Shown: in pieces, positions 32,301-41,139 of the stretch | Numbering within the stretch: the first letter of the stretch is position 1 | How the letters are laid out: each line of letters starts with the position of its first letter | Origin: Ralstonia thomasii | Lineage (GTDB): Bacteria > Pseudomonadota > Gammaproteobacteria > Burkholderiales > Burkholderiaceae | Reading direction: 5' to 3' (one strand) | DNA: 64,000 bases | NCBI RefSeq assembly: GCF_958405895.1 | Contig: NZ_CATZAR010000018.1 | Position numbers and translations under genes: made by a program | Notes under the pieces: generated by a model | The model's input: the letters and a program-made list of their open reading frames with translations, nothing else | Databases searched by the model: none | Told to the model about the DNA's origin: nothing

Positions 32301-34286
32301 TCAGGCAGCTGCATCGGTTTCCGTTTCCGAATCTTCAACCTCGAGCACGCCTTCAAGGTAGGCTGCGTAACGCTGTTGCAGGTATTTGAGCGACGCGTCA
32401 CGATCGACCTGTACGTCAAGATGGTCCTGGAAGAACTTCAACCGTGCGCGATTTTCGTCGAGCACCTGCGCCCACGTCTTCGCGTAAATGTTGACGTTCG
32501 GCTTTTCCAGAATCAGACCGCTCTCGTCCTTCACCAAGTGCTCGGTGTAGGGTTTGAGTTCATCGCTGATCGCCCAAAAGTTCCACGTCACGCCGACTTT
32601 GGAGAAACGCGGGTCCGCCATCACAGAAAACGCGTAGCCCTGAATCTGCGTCACCTCGTCTGACCCGATGGGTACCTTCGGCGCTTTCAGTTCGACGACG
32701 AGGTGCGACAAACGGTTCGCCCGGTGCTGTTTCGTCGCCCTCGAAAGCATCAGATCCACGATGCCCCGAGTCTGCGAAATGTGCTTGACTGGTTCGTCGA
32801 TAACGATCTTCGGGTCCAGCATCTTCTTGTGCTCGATCAGAACCTGGGTCAGCGACTGGTCGTCCACCGACAGGCTGAACTCTTCGCCAAAGAGCCAGCA
32901 GTTCTGAGCGATGATGCGATGCAACTGCGATCGTTCTTTCAGGCGCTTTTTGGGCTCCGGGTCGAAGAGCACGGCCTCCAAGCCGTTGAGAAACTTCAAA
33001 CGGTCCGAGACCACCTTCGCAGCCCCGATGATCGAAGAGAGCGTCGTGTCGCGCAGAAGTTGCGCCAGTTCTTCCTGTTGCCGTTTCGGCAGCCGAAGCA
33101 CCTCGTCCAGGATGACCTGCAAGTCCTCCGGGCTACGCTCAATCGCTTGGCGCAGCATCCGAAGTTGAAACGCCTTGTTCTTGCTTTGCGTCGTGCTGAA
33201 GTCCGGTAAGTGCCGCGCCACATTTACGGCCACAATGTCGAACACCTGACGTTCGACCTTTTCGACCGGGGACACCGGGTCACCCGCGAACGGATAGACC
33301 TCTTCGTCCTTCCACTCCTCCACGACCGATCTCGCCTGCTCCGCCGCTCGGGCACGGAAGTGATCCTTGATCGTTTGCTGCGCCTGCGTGATAGCGTCAA
33401 CGACTGCGGTCTGCATTTCCGCGAGATCGACCGTCCCTTCCTTCTGGGCGAGGTCGAAATACGGCGAGCACAGGTAGCCAGAGAATGTGAAATTACCGAT
33501 GTGGAAGCGACGGTCCACCTGCACGAGCGGGAAACGTTGCTGGTTGCAAAGGTATAGCGCGCGATTGCCGGCAGCCTTCCATTCAACGACATGCAAACGC
33601 ACCCAGTGCTCCTTGCCGTCGATCACAATGTCGTCTAGGTTGAAATTCTTGCGACCAGCAATGGCCGATGCGGGGTCAATGGATCGACCGTCCAGAACGA
33701 TCTTCGCGTTCTCTTCATAGTCCGCTAGGTACAGCGCGAAGACCTCCGTCAGTTCCTGCCGACCTTCGTCTGACGTGAACGTCCGGAACTCCTTGGTAGG
33801 CTCATGGATAGTGAGCGTTACGCCCGGTTGCGCATCGTCCTTGGCCTGCACCTCGTCGCTCACATTGACATGGCGGATGTCGAGCGCAGTCATACGGATG
33901 CTGTAGGACCAGCATTTGCCGTCCCGGCGGTAGACCACGGCCCATTCAGCGACGTTGCCAAGGGCGAACGCCTTGAAACGCCCACGCCCCTCCTGCCCGT
34001 GTAGGAACCGCCCAGACGCGGTTTGCGATTTGGACTTTTTCCATGAGCCGCCGAGGAAACGAAAGAAGCCGGGAGCATCCTTACGGGGGATGCCCTCGCC
34101 GTTGTCCTTGACAACAATGGCGTCGAGCGCCCCGAGGTCGTTGTACTCGAACGAGACGTCCACGACCTTGGCGTCAGCATCGAACGCGTTCCAGATGAGT
34201 TCAGCCAGCGCCGGGATGGGGCGAGCGCGTGTGATCTTCTCAAGGAAGTCTGACTGCACCTCAACTGGATACTGTTCTGCCGCCAT
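32301..34286 (-). CDS. GHKL ATPase with C-terminal PD-(D/E)xK-like nuclease domain
   Basis: A 661-residue cytoplasmic protein. The N-terminus is a GHKL (Hsp90/MutL/MORC-like) ATPase: ELIWNAFDADA (Asn33), DNGEGIP (61-67) and HGQEGRGRFKAF (96-107). A helical middle follows. The C-terminal part, from about 480, has VDLML with Asp511, VELKAP with Glu532 and Lys534, and a following TQIQGY, the D...ExK...Q order of a Shedu-like (DUF4263) nuclease. ATP-dependent conformational closure probably controls cleavage. It is last in the minus-strand locus, 195 bp after the GIY-YIG gene, so it may have its own promoter. Confidence 0.8.
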   Translation of the reverse strand: MAAEQYPVEVQSDFLEKITRARPIPALAELIWNAFDADAKVVDVSFEYNDLGALDAIVVKDNGEGIPRKDAPGFFRFLGGSWKKSKSQTASGRFLHGQEGRGRFKAFALGNVAEWAVVYRRDGKCWSYSIRMTALDIRHVNVSDEVQAKDDAQPGVTLTIHEPTKEFRTFTSDEGRQELTEVFALYLADYEENAKIVLDGRSIDPASAIAGRKNFNLDDIVIDGKEHWVRLHVVEWKAAGNRALYLCNQQRFPLVQVDRRFHIGNFTFSGYLCSPYFDLAQKEGTVDLAEMQTAVVDAITQAQQTIKDHFRARAAEQARSVVEEWKDEEVYPFAGDPVSPVEKVERQVFDIVAVNVARHLPDFSTTQSKNKAFQLRMLRQAIERSPEDLQVILDEVLRLPKRQQEELAQLLRDTTLSSIIGAAKVVSDRLKFLNGLEAVLFDPEPKKRLKERSQLHRIIAQNCWLFGEEFSLSVDDQSLTQVLIEHKKMLDPKIVIDEPVKHISQTRGIVDLMLSRATKQHRANRLSHLVVELKAPKVPIGSDEVTQIQGYAFSVMADPRFSKVGVTWNFWAISDELKPYTEHLVKDESGLILEKPNVNIYAKTWAQVLDENRARLKFFQDHLDVQVDRDASLKYLQQRYAAYLEGVLEVEDSETETDAAA

Positions 34287-34481
34287 GCCCCTTCTCCTGT
34301 CCTGTCGTCTGGCGCCGTCCGCTGTGCCACTTTATATCGCAGCATTCTACCGTTGGAGAGTTTGGAAGCCCACGCCGTCATTGCTGGCGTGACTGGCCAC
34401 ACGGCAGACCGCGATGCAGCAACTCGATCACGCCCGCTGTGAAGCCGAAGTGCATCCTCTGTCTGGGACGCACCTCGGTCC

Positions 34482-35372
34482 TTACGCCCAAACTTCGTCC
34501 AAATTCTTCGCCGCCAGCAGCTTTTCCCGCAGCGCGTAGCGGGACGACTGCATATTGACCTCACTGTTTTCCGGGCGCGGAATCGGAACAATTGCCGTTG
34601 CCGGCCCTTTGAACTTAATCATGTACTTGCCGGTGTCGTTGTAAGGCACGATGGTGTCGATCTCAGCAACGTGGGTAATGGCGGCGACGGGGGCGACCTG
34701 ATAAGCGGCGATGAACTTCAGCTTAGAGATGTGCTTCGCATTGATTCTTACGGCGAACCAGCAATGCTCATTCAGAAAGCGTTGCTTGAAACCCTCCTCG
34801 CGAGCAGGGACGACGATGGTGTCGAATTTTTCGTTCTCTGGCCCAACGGGTTGCACCTGATCACTCGAGTCTTCCTGCTTCGACGGTGTGAAGGCGTTGA
34901 TCCCGAGCATTGGCAGGATCAGCAACATATCGGCCAGGAATGCCTGCGCGGTGGCCTTTGCTGCAGGAGCCATCGTTGGAGCCGTCGGGTTGTTCTTGTT
35001 CAGCAGAATGGCTCGGTCATGCTTCTTGGCCAGTGCAACCAATGCCGACTCCAAGTACTGGACTTCTGTCTTGCCGATCTTGCGGTTCCGATCGAAAAAG
35101 TAGACGCCCCACACCCAGCCTTCCTTGTTCGAGACGTGATTCTTCAGTCTGTCACCGACCGGATCAGCCTCCCCGATGTAGATCGTCTCTTCGGCAGCGT
35201 TGCCCACTAGGATATAGATGCACGCCTGGGAAATGCCTGGCTCCTGCTTCAACAGATGGAAAAGCTCCTTGTTGAAGACGACGCCGTAGCCAGACCAGTT
35301 GGACTTGTCGAGATGACGAATCCCCTCCGGATCGCCGGTCGTGGCGAATAGCGTGATTGAAAACGGCTGCAT
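34482..35372 (-). CDS. GIY-YIG nuclease family protein
   Basis: A 296-residue protein. The GIY-YIG core occupies residues 48-115: IYIL (52-55) and YIGEAD (65-70) replace the name motifs, Arg75 follows in GDRLKNHV, and the metal-binding Glu is 108 in YLESALVALAKK. The C-terminal half (about 165-296) is unassigned. ATG 35372 with GGGGGAG upstream is chosen; GTG 35411 or ATG 35402 would overlap or abut the Res stop. Its place directly after the type III res gene suggests a nuclease accessory of that system. Confidence 0.8.
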   Translation of the reverse strand: MQPFSITLFATTGDPEGIRHLDKSNWSGYGVVFNKELFHLLKQEPGISQACIYILVGNAAEETIYIGEADPVGDRLKNHVSNKEGWVWGVYFFDRNRKIGKTEVQYLESALVALAKKHDRAILLNKNNPTAPTMAPAAKATAQAFLADMLLILPMLGINAFTPSKQEDSSDQVQPVGPENEKFDTIVVPAREEGFKQRFLNEHCWFAVRINAKHISKLKFIAAYQVAPVAAITHVAEIDTIVPYNDTGKYMIKFKGPATAIVPIPRPENSEVNMQSSRYALREKLLAAKNLDEVWA

Positions 35373-35407
35373 GTATTTCTCCCCCAACGGCGCCCTTCCC
35401 ATGGCGA

Positions 35408-38400
35408 TCACTTCACCACTTCCATCAACTTCCCGAAGCTGTCCACCACGTCGTACTTGACGTTCTCCGGAGCGAAGCGGTGGTTCATTTCATCGAAGAA
35501 CTTGCGGGCGCACTTGATCTTGGTTTTCTCGATCTCACGCAGATCCATCGATGACATCGATCCCTTGGTTTCCGCCACGAAGTAGATGTGCTTTACCGAG
35601 CCCTCCTTGAAGGAAATGGCCCAATCGGGGTTGTAGTCACCGACGGGGGTCGGGATCAGGAAACCGCGCGGCAACTTGGCGTACACGACGACTTCAGCAC
35701 TGGCCTCCAACGCCTCCGCAAAATCGCGCTCTGGCTTCGAACCGGAATCCGGCAGAACGAAATCGTAGATGTGGTGCTTGGGCGTTTTGACCGCGTTGCT
35801 GAAGTCCTGCTTGGTTTGTCCGGCGGTGAAGATGTCCAGGTCGAACTTGTCCTCGACAGGGTCGTAGGCCAAATGCTCGATGATGACGGTGGCCTTCTGC
35901 TCATTGATCAAGCGCACAGCCTCGGCGATGAAGCTCTCCGGGTTAGTCTTGAACTGCGCAAATACAGCGGCGTTGAGGCCCTTGAGAATCTCGGCCACCG
36001 TGCGGCGTGTCAGTTGGGTTCCTTCGCTCAGCTTGCCGATCAGGTCGTATTTGACCGCCGAATGGATTGAGGCGCGGTTGATCTCCGTCTCAGTGACCTT
36101 CAACTCGAACGCATTGCCGCCCTTGATCCCGTCGTAGGTCACGGCGGCGGCCTGTTCGCCGTGTTGGATGGTGTACTGCAACGGAGTCACCCGCAGCCCG
36201 ACATCTTTGTCGTTGAGGGTGTTGACCGCCTTCTGCACCAGCTCGTCGGAGTCGAATTCGACGCTGTATGCTGCCTTGCGATTGATCCGATTCCAGAGCT
36301 CCTTGAATTCCTGTTTCTCGAAGTTGGCGTTGAGCGGATTCTTCTTGGGCTTGCGGTCGTCACCAATTTCGGGCAACTGGCTTTCGCTGAAGACACTATT
36401 GATCAGCTTGAAGACCTGCTCGGCGTATTCTGCAAGCTCGGGGGGCAGAGCAGCCAACGCGCCATCCCTCTTGGCTTCGTGATAGGCGCTGGTAATGCGG
36501 TCAGTGTAGTCGGTGTAGTCGTGCTTGAGCAGGTACTTGTAGATCTGCTTGGCGAGCTGCGGCGTGACCTCGACATCGCCACTCGCCGTCTTCAGCACCT
36601 TGCCGGTGAAGTATGCCTCGTCCGCCACGCGCGGACGTGCCGACAGCGACTCGCTGATGTCCTTCTGTAGCGCGGCGACGAAGTCTTTGTAGCTCTCACT
36701 GGCCACCACGGTCAGTACGTTCACATCGTGCACCGTGGCCGGGTGATCCATCCGGTCACCACTCTGGTTTACGGACAGCCGCAAGCCGCGGCCTACCTCT
36801 TGGCGGCGCGAAATGGTGTTGTCGCTGTGCTTAAGGGCGCAGATCACGAACACGTTCGGATTATCCCAGCCTTCGCGCAAGGCCGAGTGCGAGAAGATGA
36901 AGCGCACCGGCTCGGCGAGCGATAGCAACCGCTCCTTGTCCTTCAAGATCAGGTCGTAAGCGTCCACGTCGTCGGACAGCCCGGCGCTTTCACCACGCGC
37001 CGCAACTGTGGGGTCGGCCAACCGCTTGCTCTTCTTGTCGATGGAGAAGTAGCCGCTATGGGTCTTGTCGGTGGAAATGCCTTTGAGGTACTTGATGTAC
37101 GGCGTCTCATCGAGGTCCAGCACCTCGTTGAGGTAGAGCTGGTATTCCTCTTCGAAGATGCGGGCATACTCACCCTTCTCGTCGGGCGCAGCGTAGTCGC
37201 GGTACTTAACCACTTCGTCAATGAAGTAGAGCGTGAGTACCTTCACGCCTTGCTGGAACAGCGCCTGCTCCTTGTCGAAGTGTGCCTTGATGGCCTCGCG
37301 AATCTGAATGCGGCGCAGCGCGGCCTCAGTTACATCGCCGGTCGCATCCCCTACGGTGAGTTCGACCCCATTGGTGAAGCTCAGGGTGTCGGAGTTGGCG
37401 TTGATGTCGGCCACGACGAAACCATCACGGTACTGATCAAGCCCGTTGGACAGATCGAACAGGTTATCGCCCTTGCGCAGCTTGCGCAGCACGCGCTTGA
37501 TATTGCCGCCCGCCAGCTTCTGCTCGAACTCGACGCGCGCCTCGGGCGGCTTCTTGCTCGATATCTCGATGGACTGCAGGTACAGGTAACCCGCCGTTCC
37601 CGCCAGCCCCTTCACCGCGATGCCACGCACGGCAATCTTCTTCACCAGCTTCTGGTTGTAGGCGTCGAGCGCATCGAGCCGATGAATCTTGTTGTGCGTG
37701 GTCTTGTGAGTGGCCGAGTAGCGCAACACCATCAGCGCTTTGAACTCTTCCAGCGACTTGAGCGTCGCCGCGCCTTCCATCTTCTGCGGCTCATCCAGAA
37801 TCAAGATGGGGCGGTTGGCACTAATCACATCGATGGGCTTGCGCGACTGGAAATCATCGAGCACGTCGTAGATACGACGGTTGTCGGCTCCTCGTGCGGC
37901 GAACGCCTGCACGTTGATCACCATCACGTTGATGCCCGCATCGGAAGAGAAGCTCTCCAGGTGGTGCAGTTGCTTGGAGTTGTAGATGAAGAAACGGGCC
38001 TTCTTGTGGTAGGTCTCCAGAAAATGCTCGGCGGTAATCTCCAGCGACTTGGCCACGCCCTCGCGGATGGCGATGCTGGGCACTACGATGATGAACTTGC
38101 TCCAGCCGTATCGTTTGTTCAGTTCAAAAATTGTCTTGATATAGCAGTAGGTCTTCCCAGTGCCGGTCTCCATCTCGATGTCGAGATTGACCTTGGCCAC
38201 CCTGGTCTTGACCTGCGCATCCGACAGCGGCAGGTTCTGGCCGTGCTGCACCGCCCGGATGTTGTCGATCAAGGCCGATTCGGGAAGCGCAAGGTCGGCG
38301 TTCTTGAAGCCATCCCCGTCAAACAAATCCTCCACACCTTGCCGGGCCTTGCCCGGGTCGATGCGGTAACTCATGGCTTCGACAGATGCCGGGGGCTGTC

Positions 38401-38470
38401 CCTTGAAGCAGTCCACCACGGCCTGCACGGCCGCTGTCTGATAGGCCTGCGTCTTGAATTTCAGCTTCAT
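35408..38470 (-). CDS. res: type III restriction enzyme Res subunit (helicase-nuclease)
   Basis: A 1020-residue SF2 translocase-nuclease. Walker A is METGTGKT (GTGK 103-106), Walker B is DEPQ (226-229), and helicase motif VI reads RRQEVGRGLRL. The C-terminal nuclease has PD at 948-949 and ETK at 967-969, the PD...ExK of Res. Type III enzymes need two head-to-head sites and ATP, and cleave beside one of them in complex with Mod. It follows the mod gene by 10 bp. Confidence 0.95.
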   Translation of the reverse strand: MKLKFKTQAYQTAAVQAVVDCFKGQPPASVEAMSYRIDPGKARQGVEDLFDGDGFKNADLALPESALIDNIRAVQHGQNLPLSDAQVKTRVAKVNLDIEMETGTGKTYCYIKTIFELNKRYGWSKFIIVVPSIAIREGVAKSLEITAEHFLETYHKKARFFIYNSKQLHHLESFSSDAGINVMVINVQAFAARGADNRRIYDVLDDFQSRKPIDVISANRPILILDEPQKMEGAATLKSLEEFKALMVLRYSATHKTTHNKIHRLDALDAYNQKLVKKIAVRGIAVKGLAGTAGYLYLQSIEISSKKPPEARVEFEQKLAGGNIKRVLRKLRKGDNLFDLSNGLDQYRDGFVVADINANSDTLSFTNGVELTVGDATGDVTEAALRRIQIREAIKAHFDKEQALFQQGVKVLTLYFIDEVVKYRDYAAPDEKGEYARIFEEEYQLYLNEVLDLDETPYIKYLKGISTDKTHSGYFSIDKKSKRLADPTVAARGESAGLSDDVDAYDLILKDKERLLSLAEPVRFIFSHSALREGWDNPNVFVICALKHSDNTISRRQEVGRGLRLSVNQSGDRMDHPATVHDVNVLTVVASESYKDFVAALQKDISESLSARPRVADEAYFTGKVLKTASGDVEVTPQLAKQIYKYLLKHDYTDYTDRITSAYHEAKRDGALAALPPELAEYAEQVFKLINSVFSESQLPEIGDDRKPKKNPLNANFEKQEFKELWNRINRKAAYSVEFDSDELVQKAVNTLNDKDVGLRVTPLQYTIQHGEQAAAVTYDGIKGGNAFELKVTETEINRASIHSAVKYDLIGKLSEGTQLTRRTVAEILKGLNAAVFAQFKTNPESFIAEAVRLINEQKATVIIEHLAYDPVEDKFDLDIFTAGQTKQDFSNAVKTPKHHIYDFVLPDSGSKPERDFAEALEASAEVVVYAKLPRGFLIPTPVGDYNPDWAISFKEGSVKHIYFVAETKGSMSSMDLREIEKTKIKCARKFFDEMNHRFAPENVKYDVVDSFGKLMEVVK

Positions 38471-38480
38471 CGCGGCCCCC

Positions 38481-40415
38481 TCAGATGCACTTCACTTCGG
38501 TGGCAGGCGACAACAGCTTGAAGATCTGTTCCACGTTGATCTTTGCGGCACTGTCCTTAAACCCGGCATCGCGGAACACCACGCGCAGAGGCTGACGCTT
38601 GGCCAGTTCCTTCACAAATGCCTCATCGACACCGCCATGCGCGTCGAAGCAAGCGGCCAGCGCGTTGTCGTCGACAGAGAAAACGTCCTTGCCCTGGATG
38701 GTCAGCTTGGCGATGGGCAGAGCGAGATCGATACCCCAATCCAACATCACCTGGAACAATAGGTCTTCAGGCGCACGGTCGGATTTGATGTTGTCGACAA
38801 ATAGATCGAGCTCCGTCTTCTCCAGCGCATCTGGCGCATAGTAGACGTCGGCCATGTTGGACGTGTCGATTTTCAAGGCTCTAAACCCGATATCCCTATT
38901 CCAGTCAGAATTACCACCGCCTTCAAGGATTTTTGTTCCTGCACGCCTAACTCTCTCCTTTGTAATTTTAGAGATGCATTCATATCCAGCTTTTGCGGCC
39001 TCAGATTTCCCCTCGCAAATTTCCGGAATTTGCACGAGGATGAATCTCCTGTTGCCGCCATCTTCCGCATTCATTTGGAAGACCGCTTGCGCGGTGGTTC
39101 CCGAACCCGCAAAGAAATCAAGGATTATGTCGTCGTCGCGCGATCCCACCTCTATAAATCTTCTGACAAGCTCAACCGATTTCGGAAAGGGGAAATATTT
39201 TCCACCAAAAAGTTTCTCAAAATCCCCAGTTCCTCGCCGACTCGAAACTTCATTATCAAGCAAAAGAGAGCGAATCACTTTTGTGGTGTGCCTAGACTTC
39301 TGAACGATTCGAAATTCACCCGATTCGCTCTTGTGCCCAACGATTTCTTTGTTTAATCCATCTTTTGCCTTGATTTTCCCCCACCTCCAAACGCGCGGGA
39401 TACCTTCTTTTCTGGATACCACGGGCCAGACCTCAACCTTTCCATCTCCCGGCTCCAGGGAAATCTCAAAGAAATCACTTGATGTTTTTTTGTTCGGATT
39501 TAAATAGAATGGGTAGTAAAGATTGGGGCGTGTCGTTGGATTGAAGGCGACATTCCCGTTGTAGAGCGGGTAGATGTTAAATCCACCATGCTCATCCTCA
39601 TATCTAAAATCCTTGGATTCTTCGCGAAGTTGATTGGTGGTAGTTTCTGCAACATTCTTGGCGTAGAAGAGCGCGTAATCGTGCGTCTTGGCGATGTGAC
39701 CATAGTCAATGCCGCTGGGCGACGCGTTTACTACGAAGAGGCCAATGAAATTTGATTCCCCAAAAATCTCATCGCAAATTTTCTTGAGATTTGCTTGCTC
39801 ATTATCATCAATAGATATAAAAATAACACCGTCTTCGCGAAGCAGATTTCTGGCCAATTTTAGCCGCGAGTACATCATGCTCAGCCAGTCCGAGTGGAAT
39901 CTGCCGTTTGACAAAGAATTCGAAACCAACCTGTTTCCGCTATCGTCTTCTTGATTGGAGCGCCTTAAATATGCGGCGGAACCCTCCGAGAAATCGTCTT
40001 CATAGATAAAATCGTTTCCCGTGTTATAGGGAGGATCTATGTAGATTAATTTTATTTTCGCAAGATATGTTTCTTGCAGCAGCTTAAGTGCTTCGAGGTT
40101 GTCGCCTTCGATGTAAATATTCCTGGTTTCGTCAAAATTGAGACTTTCTTCTCGGTTTGGTCTAAGGGTTTTTGCAATCGGTAAGTTGGCGGAAAAGAGG
40201 GCCTCTCGCTTTCCCGGCCAGCTCAGGTGGTAGCGTTCTTGCGGCCCATCGACAACTGACTCAGTAAGCTCCTGTCGCAGTTGGTCAAAATCCACCCCCA
40301 GCTTCACGCTACCGTCCTCGCCCTTGGCTTCCGTCACGCAGGCCGGAAACAGCTCGCGGATGCGGGCGATGTTGTCCTGAGTGAGATTGGGCGAGTGCAT
40401 TTTCAATCTGTCCAT
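38481..40415 (-). CDS. mod: type III restriction system DNA methyltransferase Mod (adenine, beta class)
   Basis: A 644-residue methyltransferase that modifies adenine and provides DNA recognition for Res. The catalytic DPPYNTGND starts at residue 127 and the SAM-binding FFAGSGTTAQ lies near 430-440, an order typical of the beta class. The segment between about 38.9 and 40.2 kb, which includes the target recognition region, is visibly richer in A+T and uses different codons from both flanks. Exchange of the recognition domain by recombination is likely. The start at 40415 has AGGAA upstream; ATG 40400 (MHSPNLTQDNI) is also possible. Confidence 0.95.
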   Translation of the reverse strand: MDRLKMHSPNLTQDNIARIRELFPACVTEAKGEDGSVKLGVDFDQLRQELTESVVDGPQERYHLSWPGKREALFSANLPIAKTLRPNREESLNFDETRNIYIEGDNLEALKLLQETYLAKIKLIYIDPPYNTGNDFIYEDDFSEGSAAYLRRSNQEDDSGNRLVSNSLSNGRFHSDWLSMMYSRLKLARNLLREDGVIFISIDDNEQANLKKICDEIFGESNFIGLFVVNASPSGIDYGHIAKTHDYALFYAKNVAETTTNQLREESKDFRYEDEHGGFNIYPLYNGNVAFNPTTRPNLYYPFYLNPNKKTSSDFFEISLEPGDGKVEVWPVVSRKEGIPRVWRWGKIKAKDGLNKEIVGHKSESGEFRIVQKSRHTTKVIRSLLLDNEVSSRRGTGDFEKLFGGKYFPFPKSVELVRRFIEVGSRDDDIILDFFAGSGTTAQAVFQMNAEDGGNRRFILVQIPEICEGKSEAAKAGYECISKITKERVRRAGTKILEGGGNSDWNRDIGFRALKIDTSNMADVYYAPDALEKTELDLFVDNIKSDRAPEDLLFQVMLDWGIDLALPIAKLTIQGKDVFSVDDNALAACFDAHGGVDEAFVKELAKRQPLRVVFRDAGFKDSAAKINVEQIFKLLSPATEVKCI

Positions 40416-40440
40416 GTTCTTTTCCTGGAGCCGGCTGTAC

Positions 40441-41139
40441 TCAGCGACTCAAATGTTCAAGCTCGGTTTTTAGTTGTCGCAAGGTTGCATTGATCTCCAC
40501 CTTGCGGTTGAATTGCTTTTCTTTGGCCAACTTGCTGGCGGTTTTCTCGACCTCGCGACGCTTCGCAGCGGCCAGCTCCACACGCGCCACCCAATCAACC
40601 AGCGATTCCTGCGGACGTGCTGGTAGAGATATCAGGCGTTGCAGCAAGGCCGCGTAGAGGTGAGCCATGTCTAGTGCCAGCGGCATCGCCGTGCGGGGGC
40701 TGGCTGCAGGCCGCCAGTCGGTGGCGAAGTAGTCCGAGAGCACACAGCGGCTGACGCCCGCCTCAGTGGGACGCTTGTAGGCCGCCACCACCTGCGTGTG
40801 TGCCTGATCGCCTTCGCCTTGGTGCAGCTCGAAGAGGATGGGGAACTGCACTGCGCCGTCGATGCAGCGCAGGACATCCCAATGCAACTCGGCCGTTTTG
40901 AGCTGGATGCTGAAGATCTGAATCTCCGGCACGCCGGGCCTTGCAAGCAGGTTGACGGTTTCCGGAGCCAGCTTGTACTGCCAAACAATCTGCTCCACCT
41001 GCGCGACGAACAAGTCTTTCAGCCGGGTGTTGGCTCCACTGCGCTCGTAGATTTTGTTCTTGGGAAGCACGCGACCAAAGGCCGCCTGCCTGGGGTATGC
41101 GATCAGCGCGCACTGTTGTGCGGTAGCGCCCTGACTCAT
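40441..41139 (-). CDS. DUF4391 domain protein
   Basis: A 232-residue protein. The first two thirds contain YPRQAAFGRVLPKNKIYE, VEQIVWQYKLAPETVNL and a conserved-looking beta-rich core, as in DUF4391. The last 60 residues are charged and predicted coiled coil (AAAKRREVEKTASKLAKEKQF). No catalytic motif is visible. Its ATG overlaps the helicase stop, so the two are translationally coupled, and it is 25 bp from mod. This family is seen next to SNF2 helicases and type III methylases, which suggests an adaptor role. Confidence 0.8.
   Translation of the reverse strand: MSQGATAQQCALIAYPRQAAFGRVLPKNKIYERSGANTRLKDLFVAQVEQIVWQYKLAPETVNLLARPGVPEIQIFSIQLKTAELHWDVLRCIDGAVQFPILFELHQGEGDQAHTQVVAAYKRPTEAGVSRCVLSDYFATDWRPAASPRTAMPLALDMAHLYAALLQRLISLPARPQESLVDWVARVELAAAKRREVEKTASKLAKEKQFNRKVEINATLRQLKTELEHLSR

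Noticed and set aside
37058..38521. 487-residue open frame on the plus strand
   Set aside because: Antisense to the res gene; no ribosome site or domain.
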